From positions 1-64,000 of the forward strand of contig JYIN01000014.1 in NCBI GenBank assembly GCA_002007405.1: DNA of 64,000 nucleotides. Reading direction: 5' to 3'. Below the pieces are notes generated by a model. That model was not told the DNA's origin. It searched no databases and saw only the letters and a program-made list of their open reading frames with translations. The first letter of the stretch is position 1; every line of letters begins with the position of its first letter. This document shows positions 50,080-58,618 of this stretch, piece after piece. The DNA comes from Gammaproteobacteria bacterium Gsub (lineage in GTDB: Bacteria; Pseudomonadota; Gammaproteobacteria; PS1; Pseudothioglobaceae). The position numbers and the translations under genes are program-made.

Positions 50080-51930
50080 ATGAGTGCAAAACAAACACAT
50101 GCCTTTCAAACCGAGGTCTCTCAATTATTAGATTTAATGATTCATTCCCTGTATTCTAATAAGGAAATTTTTCTACGCGAGCTTATTTCTAACGCCTCTG
50201 ATGCAATTGATAAACTAAAATTTGAATCATTAACAAACAGTGCCCTGCTTGAAGGCAGGCAGGATTTACAAATTTACATTGAGGTGGATAAAAAGGCTGG
50301 TACTATCAGCGTTACTGATAATGGCGTTGGCATGAGTGAGGCAGAGGTGAATAAAAATATTGGCACCATTGCTAACTCTGGTACTAGGAAATTCCTTAAA
50401 AATCTCGATGAAAAACAAGTCCAAGACTCGAATTTAATCGGACAGTTTGGGGTAGGTTTTTATTCTGCTTTTATTGTTGCTGATAAAGTTACCCTAATCA
50501 CCAGAAAAGCAGGTATTAAAGGCAAAAAAGGCACAAAATGGGTATCAACAGGCAAAGGCAAATATTCAGTAGAGAGTGTGGATTGCCCTGATTTTGGCAC
50601 CACCGTTACCCTACATATTAAAAAAGACGAAAAAGAATTTTTAGACGATTACCGGCTACGCTCCATTGTCTCTAAATATTCGGACCACATTACTGTTCCG
50701 ATTATGATGCTCAAGCCCGCTGAGAACGACAAAGAGATTGAATATGAAAGCATCAATAAGGCCAACGCCTTTTGGGCACAAGACAAAAAAACCCTTAAGC
50801 AAAAGGATTATGATGAATTTTACAAATCATTAACCTATGATTTTGAAGCGCCACTAACCCAGCTACACAACCGCGTTGAAGGCAACTTAAACTACACATC
50901 ATTATTATTTATCCCCACTAAAGCCCCATTTGACATGTATGAGCCGAAACGCAAAGGCGGTATAAAGCTCTATGCTAAACGGGTATTTATTATGGAGGAT
51001 AATGAAAAATTGATGCCACTGTACCTGCGTTTTATTAAAGGCATTATTGACACTGCAGACTTACCACTTAATATTTCGCGTGAAATCCTGCAAAGCAATA
51101 AAGTCGTAGACGCTATCCGCAAAGCCTCTGTCAGCCGCATTCTCAAAGCTTTAGAAAAAATGGCAAAAAACAAACCTGAACAATATGCCTCGTTTTGGAG
51201 GGAGTTTGGGGTGGTGATGAAAGAGGGCATTGTGGAAGATTTTGCCAATAAAGACAAAATTGCAAAATTATTGCGTTTTGCCACCAACCAAAGCCCAGAT
51301 TCTTCGCAAAATGTAACACTTGAAGATTATGTTAAAAACATGAAAAAAGACCAAAAAACTATTTATTACATTACTGCTGAGACCTATGAGGCCGCCAAAG
51401 GCTCCCCACATTTGGAGATTTTTAATCAAAAAGGCATTGAAGTATTATTGTTATCTGACCGTGTAGATGAATGGCTGGTTGGTAACTTTACCGAATATGA
51501 AGGTGTGCCGCTCAAATCAATCGCTAAAGGTGAGTTGGAATATCTGGACTCTAAAGAAGACAAAAAAGCCAAAGAAAAGACTGCCAAAGACTTTGAAAAG
51601 GTGATTGAAGAGGTGGGAAAAATCCTCACAAAACAAGTTAAATCAGTAAAAATCTCTAAACGCTTGAGCCAATCCCCTTCTTGCTTAGTCGCCGATGAAA
51701 ACGAGATGGGCGGCAATATGGAGCGGATTATGAAATCACTTGGTCAAGATGTGCCCGAAACTAAGCCGATTCTTGAAATCAACCCCGCCCACCCTTTAGT
51801 AAAAAAACTCAAAACTAAGGTTGATGAAGATTTAGTCAAGGTTTTATTTGACCAAGCCGTCTTAAGTGAAGGCGGGCAGCTCAAAGAGCCTGCAGAGTTT
51901 GTTAAACGCATGAATAAACTGATTGGTTAA
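50080..51930 (+). CDS. htpG: Hsp90-family chaperone HtpG
   Basis: HtpG is the bacterial Hsp90, a dimeric ATP-driven chaperone. The 616 residues (E. coli 624) hold the GHKL ATPase motifs: LYSNKEIFLRELISNASDA (about 23-41), DNGVGM and GQFGVGFYSAFIVAD. The middle-domain segment GIIDTADLPLNISREILQ and the C-terminal dimerisation domain follow. It is divergent from xerC, with a 62-base spacer. Confidence 0.98.
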   Translation: MSAKQTHAFQTEVSQLLDLMIHSLYSNKEIFLRELISNASDAIDKLKFESLTNSALLEGRQDLQIYIEVDKKAGTISVTDNGVGMSEAEVNKNIGTIANSGTRKFLKNLDEKQVQDSNLIGQFGVGFYSAFIVADKVTLITRKAGIKGKKGTKWVSTGKGKYSVESVDCPDFGTTVTLHIKKDEKEFLDDYRLRSIVSKYSDHITVPIMMLKPAENDKEIEYESINKANAFWAQDKKTLKQKDYDEFYKSLTYDFEAPLTQLHNRVEGNLNYTSLLFIPTKAPFDMYEPKRKGGIKLYAKRVFIMEDNEKLMPLYLRFIKGIIDTADLPLNISREILQSNKVVDAIRKASVSRILKALEKMAKNKPEQYASFWREFGVVMKEGIVEDFANKDKIAKLLRFATNQSPDSSQNVTLEDYVKNMKKDQKTIYYITAETYEAAKGSPHLEIFNQKGIEVLLLSDRVDEWLVGNFTEYEGVPLKSIAKGELEYLDSKEDKKAKEKTAKDFEKVIEEVGKILTKQVKSVKISKRLSQSPSCLVADENEMGGNMERIMKSLGQDVPETKPILEINPAHPLVKKLKTKVDEDLVKVLFDQAVLSEGGQLKEPAEFVKRMNKLIG

Positions 51931-52253
51931 AAAACTCATAGAAAGGCAAAATTCTCAATAATTGAGGTTTGAGATTAGTGGTTTATCAAAAAATTAGCCC
52001 ATTTGTTGGTCGCAAGCAAGGCTTGCTCTTGGACAAACACCTTCTATAAAAAACCCCATCTGTCATAAAAAACCTGCATTTTTGCACACCGATGTTGTCG
52101 TTATCAACAACATAGAGGTTTTTCACCGTCCAATGTTAAATCCACCAATCTCAGCAAAAGCCTTAAACATAAATAAAAAACCTAAAATAAATAGTTTCAT
52201 CCCAACAAATACTAACGGTAAAATCAGTTATTCTATCTATAGAGTCGTGTGTT
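51931..52253 (+). other. 323-base gap between htpG and hisI
   Basis: No convincing gene. A 66-codon open frame from 52082 runs into hisI in another frame and has no family resemblance. A small inverted repeat (ATGTTGT ... ACAACAT) lies near 52092-52113. The AAGCAAGGCTTGCTCTT stretch near 52014-52030 can form a short hairpin that may mark the end of htpG transcription. Confidence 0.4.
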
Positions 52254-52634
52254 GTGGATACATTAGAGAAAATAAAATTTGACAATTTTGGGCTTATCCC
52301 CTCCATTGTCCAAGATTTTAAGACTGGCGAAGTTCTAATGCTTGCTTGGATGAATAAAGAATCCTTAAGATTAACGATTAAAAATCAGCAAGCGGTTTAT
52401 TATTCTCGTTCTCGTAAAAAACTTTGGTTCAAAGGCGAAGAGTCGGGGCATGTACAACACATCAAGGCTATCTATACCGATTGCGATAATGATACAATCT
52501 TACTCAAAGTGGAACAAGTGGGCGGAATTGCCTGCCATACAGGCAGAAAATCGTGTTTTTTTCAAAAACTAGTCGGAGATAATTGGGAGAGCGTTGCCAA
52601 AGTCATTAAAGATCCAAAACAAATTTATGGATGA
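52254..52634 (+). CDS. hisI: phosphoribosyl-AMP cyclohydrolase
   Basis: HisI opens the adenine ring of PR-AMP in histidine synthesis. The start is GTG 52254 ([17 protein letters not shown]). The 126 residues form the stand-alone cyclohydrolase domain: [29 protein letters not shown], and the zinc cysteines in [11 protein letters not shown] and [14 protein letters not shown]. In enterobacteria it is fused to HisE; here the two are separate but overlap by 8 bases. Confidence 0.96.
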   Translation: MDTLEKIKFDNFGLIPSIVQDFKTGEVLMLAWMNKESLRLTIKNQQAVYYSRSRKKLWFKGEESGHVQHIKAIYTDCDNDTILLKVEQVGGIACHTGRKSCFFQKLVGDNWESVAKVIKDPKQIYG

Positions 52635-52944
52635 TATATTTACAAAATTAGAGCAAATATTGGAGGATAGAAAATCTGCTAAAGCCAGTGAATCGTATGT
52701 GGCTTCTTTATATGCTAAGGGTTTGGACGAAATCTTAAAAAAAATTGCTGAGGAATCTGCCGAAGTCATTATGGCTGCCAAAGACGGAGACAGTGATAAA
52801 ATCACCTTTGAGGTAGCAGACCTCTACTTTCATATTTTGGTATTATTACGCCATAAGGATATTGAAATTGCTAAAATACAAGACGAGCTATTATCGCGAT
52901 TGGGTTTGTCGGGCTTAAAAGAAAAGGCCAATAGGAATAATTAA
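52627..52944 (+). CDS. hisE: phosphoribosyl-ATP pyrophosphatase
   Basis: HisE hydrolyses PR-ATP to PR-AMP, the step before HisI. I use ATG 52627 ([16 protein letters not shown]), inside the hisI end, giving 105 residues of the all-helical MazG-like fold with the metal-binding [11 protein letters not shown] and [13 protein letters not shown] motifs. This hisI-hisE pair is followed by tat genes, a linkage common in gammaproteobacteria. Confidence 0.95.
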   Translation: MDDIFTKLEQILEDRKSAKASESYVASLYAKGLDEILKKIAEESAEVIMAAKDGDSDKITFEVADLYFHILVLLRHKDIEIAKIQDELLSRLGLSGLKEKANRNN

Positions 52945-52945
52945 A

Positions 52946-53287
52946 ATGGGAATATTGCTACTTTTAATAATGGGCGCTATTTTTTACGGTGTTTATTATT
53001 TGATAAAAGATAAATCTAATACCCATAAAGAGCGCGAAATTGCCAATACTTGGAAAGCCAGAACGGTGGTGTATACGGTGCTGGCATTTGTCGTGCCGCT
53101 GTGGATAATTACTCTGCCGCTGTTTTTATACTTGGCTTATCAGTCTTATAAAGATGGCAGTAACAGTTATACTAACATCAACAATTCAGATCTAATTAGG
53201 CTGGAAAAACTGAACCAACTTTTAAAATCTGAGGTAATTTCAAAAGCAGAATTTGACATTGAGAAAAATAAAATATTGACTAATTGA
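52946..53287 (+). CDS. small membrane protein with a C-terminal SHOCT-like domain
   Basis: A 113-residue protein inserted between hisE and tatA. It has an N-terminal membrane segment (about 2-20) and a second hydrophobic stretch (about 46-68). The C-terminal [26 protein letters not shown] has the pattern of a SHOCT motif (short helical domain, L-x-x-G/S-x-I-x-x-x-E-F-x-x-x-K-x-x-L). The function is unknown. It starts 1 base after the hisE stop and is 10 bases before tatA, so it is expressed with them. Confidence 0.65.
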   Translation: MGILLLLIMGAIFYGVYYLIKDKSNTHKEREIANTWKARTVVYTVLAFVVPLWIITLPLFLYLAYQSYKDGSNSYTNINNSDLIRLEKLNQLLKSEVISKAEFDIEKNKILTN

Positions 53288-53297
53288 GGAGAAAACC

Positions 53298-53495
53298 ATG
53301 GGCATCCCAGGACCATTTGAACTGATTATTATCTTAATAATTGTATTACTTATTTTTGGCGGCAAACGCCTTAAAAATATCGGCAGCGACTTAGGCGGTG
53401 CAATTAAAGGCTTTAAAAAATCCATGAAAAACGAGAACGATAAAGATGAGGTGATTGAAGCCAAAGTTGTTGAAGAGGAGAAAACAAAAAAATAA
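53298..53495 (+). CDS. tatA: twin-arginine translocase subunit TatA
   Basis: TatA oligomers form the pore for folded proteins. The 65 residues have one N-terminal membrane helix (about 7-20), the [24 protein letters not shown] amphipathic region with the conserved FG hinge, and a charged tail. GAGGAG lies 8 bases before ATG. TatB follows 1 base after its stop. Confidence 0.96.
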   Translation: MGIPGPFELIIILIIVLLIFGGKRLKNIGSDLGGAIKGFKKSMKNENDKDEVIEAKVVEEEKTKK

Positions 53496-53496
53496 C

Positions 53497-53793
53497 ATGT
53501 TTGATGTGGGTTTTTGGGAATTTGCTTTAATTGCAATTATTACCCTACTGGTTGTAGGTCCTGAGAGAATGCCAGAGATTGCCAAAAAAGCCGGACGCTA
53601 CGCTGGTAAAATCAAAAAATTTATTAGTCAAATTCAAACAGACATTAACACTGAGTTTGAGGCTGATAAAATCAAAGCACACCTCAGTCTTGAAGATAAA
53701 GACGATAATATTATTGAGACCTTTGAAGAAGGCAAAGGCGCTTTAGACGATATTAAAAACGACATTAAAAACGACAACAACCACAAATCATGA
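53497..53793 (+). CDS. tatB: twin-arginine translocase subunit TatB
   Basis: TatB with TatC recognises twin-arginine signals. I start at ATG 53497 (MFDVGFWEFALIAIITLLVVGPERMP); the upstream frame overlaps tatA and is not needed. The 98 residues include the E8 and GPERMP hinge typical of TatB and a long charged helix. It overlaps tatC by 4 bases (ATGA). Confidence 0.95.
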   Translation: MFDVGFWEFALIAIITLLVVGPERMPEIAKKAGRYAGKIKKFISQIQTDINTEFEADKIKAHLSLEDKDDNIIETFEEGKGALDDIKNDIKNDNNHKS

Positions 53794-54614
53794 CTGTCAA
53801 AGAGATGACATTTATTGAACATCTGGTTGAACTACGCAATAAAATTTTGCGTTCTGTGGTCGCCATTTTTTTAGTGTTTGTGGTAATTTTCCCTTTCGCC
53901 AACGAAATTTATGGCTTTATTGCCACGCCGATTATCAGTGTTTTACCAACAGACACTAATATTATTGCCATCGGTGTCATTTCGCCATTTTTAACCCCAC
54001 TCAAAATGGCGTTGATTTTTGCCGTATATCTAACCATGCCTTACCTGCTCTTGCAAATATGGTCTTTTATTGCTCCTGCCTTATACCGACACGAACGACA
54101 TATGATTCTACCCTTGGTCATCTCCTCCACTATTTTGTTTTATGCAGGTCTGCTGTTTTCATTCTATATCGTTTTTCCTGTTATTTTTGGATTTTTAGTC
54201 TCAATCGGCCCCAGCATTGTTGATTTTACCCCCGATATTCAATATTATCTTGATTTTGTATTGAAAGTCTCTTTTGCTTTTGGGGTGGCTTTTGAGGTGC
54301 CCATTGCCACTATTTTGCTGATTATGTTTAGGGTTACTACAGTGGAAAAACTCAAAAAAAACCGCCCTTATGTGCTTATTGCTGCATTTGTTATAGGTAT
54401 GTTGCTGACACCACCTGATATTATTTCACAGGTGTTAATTGCTATCCCGATGTGGTTACTGTTTGAGACAGGTTTATTTTTTGCACCTTTATTTAAACGC
54501 AAAACCACCGAGAACTCAATTATAGATATTAAGGAGGACACAAATGAAGATATTAAAATGGAAGCTGAGATGGAAAAAATAGAGTCCGAGATGGAAAAAT
54601 TAGATAAAGTTTGA
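53790..54614 (+). CDS. tatC: twin-arginine translocase subunit TatC
   Basis: TatC is the six-helix signal receptor. The 274 residues show MTFIEHLVELRNKILRS at the N-terminus (the signal-binding E and HLxELR motif), FAVYLTMPYLLLQIWSFIAPALYRHER, FAFGVAFEVPI and a final LTPPDIISQVLIAIPMWLLFE. The acidic C-terminal tail (about 245-274) is longer than usual. Client proteins in the window include the Rieske protein PetA. Confidence 0.97.
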   Translation: MTVKEMTFIEHLVELRNKILRSVVAIFLVFVVIFPFANEIYGFIATPIISVLPTDTNIIAIGVISPFLTPLKMALIFAVYLTMPYLLLQIWSFIAPALYRHERHMILPLVISSTILFYAGLLFSFYIVFPVIFGFLVSIGPSIVDFTPDIQYYLDFVLKVSFAFGVAFEVPIATILLIMFRVTTVEKLKKNRPYVLIAAFVIGMLLTPPDIISQVLIAIPMWLLFETGLFFAPLFKRKTTENSIIDIKEDTNEDIKMEAEMEKIESEMEKLDKV

Positions 54615-54633
54615 AGATTTTTACAAAAATCTT
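54614..54633. terminator. possible bidirectional terminator between tatC and the ANTAR gene
   Basis: AAGATTTTT and AAAAATCTT form a 9-bp palindrome with a 2-base centre, placed exactly between two convergent genes. The stem is all A-T except one G-C pair, so it would be weak. Confidence 0.35.
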
Positions 54634-54636
54634 TGA

Positions 54637-55221
54637 CTATGCCAACAATTCAAAAGCACTAATTACACCGTTTGCCACATCAACAATACGCTTATTTTTG
54701 TCCATTGCCATTTTTCTAAGCGCTTGGTAGGCAGCATTTTCGCTAATACCTTTATGTTGCATCAACAAGCCCTTGGCTTTTTCGACTGCTTTGCGTTCCG
54801 AGAGCTGATTACGCGTTGCATCTAATTCATCTTTTAGAGCTTGAAATTCCCGAAAACGCGCTATTGCCACATCAATAATAGGCTGGACGCGCCTCTCTTC
54901 TAACCCGTCGACGATATAAGCATTGACCCCGGATTTAATTGCCGAACTTGCCATCTCAGAATTAGATTCTTCAGTAAACATCACAATCGGCTTAGGCTTG
55001 GTTTTATTCACATCAGTCAAATTTGCAAATACTTCTCTGTCAGGTATATCCGCATTCACAATTAAGACATCCGCATGGGTCATTTCATTGCTATTTTGCA
55101 GGTGGATGCTGTTTTCTATGCGGCAAATAACCTCATGTCCTTTATCTTGTAAAGCACGGCGTAAAATTGCAGAGCGCCCCGTGTTTTTATCAACCAATAT
55201 GATTTTTAGTGCGGTATTCAT
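54637..55221 (-). CDS. ANTAR-domain response regulator (NasT-like)
   Basis: ANTAR proteins bind paired RNA hairpins and stop transcription termination, as NasT does for nitrate and nitrite assimilation. The 194 residues have a receiver-like half (LKIILVDKNTGRSAILRRAL, HADVLIVNADIP with D in the phospho-site region, AIKSGVNAYIVDG) and a C-terminal ANTAR helix bundle (AVEKAKGLLMQHKGISENAAYQALRKMAM). No nas genes are nearby, so the target is unknown. It is convergent with tatC. Confidence 0.85.
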   Translation of the reverse strand: MNTALKIILVDKNTGRSAILRRALQDKGHEVICRIENSIHLQNSNEMTHADVLIVNADIPDREVFANLTDVNKTKPKPIVMFTEESNSEMASSAIKSGVNAYIVDGLEERRVQPIIDVAIARFREFQALKDELDATRNQLSERKAVEKAKGLLMQHKGISENAAYQALRKMAMDKNKRIVDVANGVISAFELLA

Positions 55222-55482
55222 AAACGCTATTTTAATAGATGATTAGCAAAAAATAGGGATTTTGTCCTTGGTTTTTTTACACATAGAAAACTAAGCCCAT
55301 AAGCACAACACCACGGTCTAAAAAACAGTTTTTACCAGTCGAGTAAGGGTCTCCAGTTTTATTTTAGATATAGAAGAATAAAATTATCCATAGGCGTATA
55401 ATTGTTACCATATCAAGGATTGTAGGGGTTTGTGTTGCCCTTAAAAATTGCAACATTTAGCCCCGAAGTAGATGCTAATTTT

Positions 55483-56262
55483 ATGACCGATACACCCTTA
55501 ACCATTGCTGGAAAAGCTTACAAATCACGCTTGTTGGTTGGTTCGGGAAAATACAAAAATCTTACCCAAACGCGTCTAGCAACCGAGGTTGCGCAGGCGG
55601 ATATTATTACTGTTGCAATTCGCCGCACCAATATTGGCCAAAGTGCAAATGAACCCAATTTATTAGAAGTTATCTCTCCCGAAATTTATACAATTTTGCC
55701 CAATACGGCAGGTTGTTACACCGCCAAAGATGCGGTGCGAACTTGCCAATTAGCACGCGAACTTTTAAGCGGGCATAACTTAGTTAAACTCGAGGTGTTG
55801 GGCGACGAGAAAACCCTCTATCCCAATATTGTTGAAACCCTATTAGCGGCAAAAATATTAGTTAATGAGGGTTTTGAGGTGATGGTCTATACCAGTGATG
55901 ACCCAATCATTGCCAAAGAATTGGAAAATATTGGCTGTGTTGCAGTAATGCCACTGGCTTCATTTATTGGCTCTGGTCAGGGCATTGCTAACCCGGCCAA
56001 TATTAAACTGATTAAACAGCAAGCGGGGGTGCCTGTTTTGGTTGATGCAGGTATTGGTTGTGCCTCTGACGCAGCCTTTGCTATGGAGTTGGGTTGCGAC
56101 GGGGTGTTAATGAATTCTGCCATTGCCAACGCTCAAAACCCAGTGCTGATGGCCAGTGCAATGAAGCATGCAGTTATTGCTGGCAGAGAATCTTTTTTAT
56201 CTGGCAGAATGATGAAAAAAGCCTATGCTTCGGCATCATCGCCACTGGAAAATTTAATTTAA
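55483..56262 (+). CDS. thiG: thiazole synthase
   Basis: ThiG builds the thiazole ring of thiamine from DXP, dehydroglycine and ThiS thiocarboxylate. I start at ATG 55483 ([24 protein letters not shown]), which fits the family; a longer GTG start at 55432 is less likely. The 259 residues include [14 protein letters not shown] with the Schiff-base lysine, [14 protein letters not shown] and [27 protein letters not shown]. ThiS is not adjacent, and no THI-box riboswitch is apparent upstream. tRNA-Cys on the other strand begins 1 base after its stop. Confidence 0.93.
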   Translation: MTDTPLTIAGKAYKSRLLVGSGKYKNLTQTRLATEVAQADIITVAIRRTNIGQSANEPNLLEVISPEIYTILPNTAGCYTAKDAVRTCQLARELLSGHNLVKLEVLGDEKTLYPNIVETLLAAKILVNEGFEVMVYTSDDPIIAKELENIGCVAVMPLASFIGSGQGIANPANIKLIKQQAGVPVLVDAGIGCASDAAFAMELGCDGVLMNSAIANAQNPVLMASAMKHAVIAGRESFLSGRMMKKAYASASSPLENLI

Positions 56263-56263
56263 G

Positions 56264-56337
56264 TGGAGGCTGGGACCGGAGTCGAACCGGTCTGTAAGGC
56301 TTTGCAGGCCCCTGCATAACCGCTTTGCTACCCAGCC
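56264..56337 (-). tRNA. tRNA-Cys (GCA)
   Basis: A 74-base cloverleaf on the minus strand. The acceptor GGCTGGG pairs with CCCAGCC, the anticodon stem-loop GGCCTGCAAAGCC holds GCA, the T arm is GACCGGTTCGACTCCGGTC, and CCA is encoded after the discriminator T. Confidence 0.96.
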
Positions 56338-56354
56338 AAAAAAATATAGTGGTT

Positions 56355-56379
56355 AATAAAAAGCCTGTTATCAACAGGC
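56355..56379 (-). terminator. terminator between tRNA-Gly and tRNA-Cys
   Basis: On the minus strand, GCCTGTT, loop GAT and AACAGGC form a perfect 7-bp stem followed by TTTTTATT. It follows tRNA-Gly and precedes tRNA-Cys, so the two tRNAs may be separately transcribed, or the hairpin may be a processing spacer. Confidence 0.7.
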
Positions 56380-56388
56380 ATTTGAACT

Positions 56389-56464
56389 TGGAGCGGGAAA
56401 CGAGATTCGAACTCGCGACATTCACGTTGGCAACGTGATGCTCTACCAACTGAGCTATTCCCGC
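56389..56464 (-). tRNA. tRNA-Gly (GCC)
   Basis: A 76-base minus-strand cloverleaf. The acceptor GCGGGAA pairs with TTCCCGC, the D arm is AGCTCAGTTGGTAGAGC, the anticodon stem-loop CACGTTGCCAACGTG holds GCC, and CCA is encoded. Confidence 0.97.
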
Positions 56465-56498
56465 ATTATGCAAAGGTTGGGATTATAGTGCTTTTTCT

Positions 56499-57083
56499 TT
56501 AATAGTCAAATGTTTTTACCCCCTCTCTTAGATAGATAATCCCCGAATATAAGGTTAATAGAGTGGCAACCAATAACAACACCACGCCAATTTCAAAACT
56601 TGGTAATCCAAAAAACGGCTGTTGATATAACAAAAAGAGAATTGCAAAAATTTGCATAAAGGTTTTAACTTTGCTGATAAACAAAACATTAATATCTGCG
56701 CGCTGGTCAATAGTACTCATCCATTCTCGTAGGGCAGATACTAAAATTTCACGGGTGATAATAACCAGCGCACAAACACTAATATACCAATGCGAGTCAG
56801 TTGGATAAAAATCAACCAGCAAAATGAGTGCGGTAGAAACCATGATTTTATCCGCAACAGGGTCTAAAAAAGCACCAAGCTGTGAAGTGAGATTAAGTTT
56901 TCTGGCCAAATAGCCGTCTAAATAGTCGGTGATACTGATGAGCGCGTATGTGACAGTGAGAAAAAAATTGATCCAGCTAAAAATAGGGGCAATAGAATAG
57001 GTAGGCTGCAGATAATAGAGCACGACAAAAACCGGAATAAGCACAATTCTTGACAGGGTGAGAATATTGGGAAGTGTCATCAT
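56499..57083 (-). CDS. pgsA: CDP-diacylglycerol-glycerol-3-phosphate phosphatidyltransferase
   Basis: PgsA makes phosphatidylglycerol phosphate, the first step toward PG and cardiolipin. I start at ATG 57083 (MMTLPNILTLSRIVLIPVFV), the family N-terminus, giving 194 residues; the longer frame would run toward the repeat and tRNA-Arg. The CDP-alcohol phosphotransferase motif is complete: DYLDGYLARKLN through GAFLDPVADK (D-x2-D-G-x2-A-R-x8-G-x3-D-x3-D). Several membrane helices follow. tRNA-Gly lies just downstream. Confidence 0.95.
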   Translation of the reverse strand: MMTLPNILTLSRIVLIPVFVVLYYLQPTYSIAPIFSWINFFLTVTYALISITDYLDGYLARKLNLTSQLGAFLDPVADKIMVSTALILLVDFYPTDSHWYISVCALVIITREILVSALREWMSTIDQRADINVLFISKVKTFMQIFAILFLLYQQPFFGLPSFEIGVVLLLVATLLTLYSGIIYLREGVKTFDY

Positions 57084-57112
57084 GGGTTGGTATTCTACCG
57101 CAGTTACACATT

Positions 57113-57145
57113 GAGACCTTTGCATAATGATGACGCAAAGGTCTC
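57113..57145. repeat. 33-bp palindromic element with both IS-type ends
   Basis: GAGACCTTTGC (57113-57123) and GCAAAGGTCTC (57135-57145) are perfect 11-bp inverted repeats 11 bases apart. The spacer begins ATAATGATGA like other copies of the dispersed IS-end repeat. It looks like two element ends joined with the middle lost. It sits between the pgsA start and tRNA-Arg. Confidence 0.65.
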
Positions 57146-57155
57146 GTATTAAAGA

Positions 57156-57232
57156 TGGCGCGCTCGGCAGGAGTCGAACCTGCAACCGCTCGGTTCGTAG
57201 CCGAGTACTCTATCCAGTTGAGCTACGAGCGC
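57156..57232 (-). tRNA. tRNA-Arg (ACG)
   Basis: A 77-base minus-strand cloverleaf. The acceptor GCGCTCG pairs with CGAGCGC, the anticodon stem-loop CTCGGCTACGAACCGAG holds ACG (reading CGU, CGC and CGA after deamination), and CCA is encoded. Confidence 0.97.
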
Positions 57233-57268
57233 AAATTTGACCTAAAAGTACAAATCAAAGTTGAGAGA

Positions 57269-58522
57269 TTATACTGGTATTTTTGTAATCAGTTGGTCTA
57301 ATTTGGCAATCCGAGAGCCTTTAAAAAGCAAGGTAGCGTCTTTGTGGTCGCTGATTTTTTTTAATAAATTTTCCTCGTTATCAAAATGCTGTAATTGATA
57401 TTTTTGTGCATTTTCACCGATGCTATAAAGATAGTCAATGTCTAGGGATTTGGCGTATTGCCCAATTTTTTTATGTGCTTGGTCGCTGTCCTCGCCAAGT
57501 TGTGCCATTTGCCCCAGAATTGCCACGGTTTCGGTGTTAAATTCTGCCAATATTTCAAGTGCGTATCGGGTTGAGGTTGGGCTGGCGTTGTAGGTGTCGT
57601 CAATAATAGTGCGCCCGTTTTGTTTAATAATATCTAACCTCCCTTTTTCTGCCCGAGTGTTTTCTAAACCTTGTTTGATTTTGTTAATATCAATGCCCAG
57701 CGCGTGGGCACAAGCACTAGCGGCTAAGGCGTTGTCAATATTATGTCTCCCCAGCAACTGTAGGCTTAGACTAATTTTATTGGTCAAAATATTCAAATCA
57801 AAGTTATTATTGTTGATATTGCTGGCAAAAATATCACCCCCTTCGCCGAAACTAATATCACCAGTGAAAGCAGTGGCAGTATTGACAATATTTTTACTCG
57901 TTGGTTGGTAAATTTCTCCTTTGGCTTTTACCAAATTATCAAGGCCACCAAATTCACCAATATGGGCATCTAAAGTATTGGTAACTAGTGCAATATCAGG
58001 TTGGACAATATTCCGCAGATAGGCAATCTCCCCCAGATGATTGGCGCCCATTTCAACAACACAATAGCGGTGTTGCCTTGCCAATCCCAAAAGCGTTATC
58101 GGCACTCCAAAATGGTTATTAAGATTACCCCTGGTTTTGAGTGTTGGTGCTTGCAGGCGCAGGATATTTGCCAACATGTTTTTAGTGGTGGTTTTACCAT
58201 TGCTACCAGTGATGGCCACCACCTTTGGGTTAATATTATTTAAATGCCAACGCGCTAATTCCACCAGTGCTGTTTGGGTGTTTTTAACCAACAACAAAGG
58301 CAAATCACTAACAACACGGCGACTGACAACAATTGCCACTGCGCCTGCCGTCTTGGCTTGATTAGTATAATCATGGGCATCAAAATTAGCCCCAATTAGG
58401 GCCACAAATAACCCGCCATCCATGGGTTTTCGGGTATCGGTATAAACCCCCCTAAACTCAACATCGGCAGTGCAATCAGTGTTTAATATTTTGGCAATGG
58501 CGCGGGTTGTGGTCCGTAACAT
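57269..58522 (-). CDS. murF: UDP-MurNAc-tripeptide:D-Ala-D-Ala ligase MurF
   Basis: MurF adds D-Ala-D-Ala to UDP-MurNAc-tripeptide, completing the cytoplasmic peptidoglycan precursor. The 417 residues (E. coli 452) have the Mur ligase P-loop AITGSNGKTTTKNMLA (about 105-120), EMGANHLGEIAYL, LVTNTLDAHIGEFG, the invariant IIDDTYNASPTS, and the C-terminal LGQMAQLGEDS and LFKGSR motifs. It stands outside any dcw cluster: no murE or mraY is adjacent. Confidence 0.96.
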   Translation of the reverse strand: MLRTTTRAIAKILNTDCTADVEFRGVYTDTRKPMDGGLFVALIGANFDAHDYTNQAKTAGAVAIVVSRRVVSDLPLLLVKNTQTALVELARWHLNNINPKVVAITGSNGKTTTKNMLANILRLQAPTLKTRGNLNNHFGVPITLLGLARQHRYCVVEMGANHLGEIAYLRNIVQPDIALVTNTLDAHIGEFGGLDNLVKAKGEIYQPTSKNIVNTATAFTGDISFGEGGDIFASNINNNNFDLNILTNKISLSLQLLGRHNIDNALAASACAHALGIDINKIKQGLENTRAEKGRLDIIKQNGRTIIDDTYNASPTSTRYALEILAEFNTETVAILGQMAQLGEDSDQAHKKIGQYAKSLDIDYLYSIGENAQKYQLQHFDNEENLLKKISDHKDATLLFKGSRIAKLDQLITKIPV

Positions 58523-58618
58523 ACAAATTTTATTAATTGGTTTGCTCTGTTTTGAAAGAATGCCACGGTGTTTTTTGTATCATCCTATAAAGACAGTTGC
58601 AAGATAAACAATCGACAA

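Noticed and set aside
52082-52282. 66-codon ORF in the htpG-hisI gap
   Set aside because: It runs into hisI in another frame, has no recognisable domain and no clear ribosome-binding site.
55222-55482. THI-box (TPP) riboswitch before thiG
   Set aside because: The conserved CTGAGA and related THI-box core sequences are not recognisable here.
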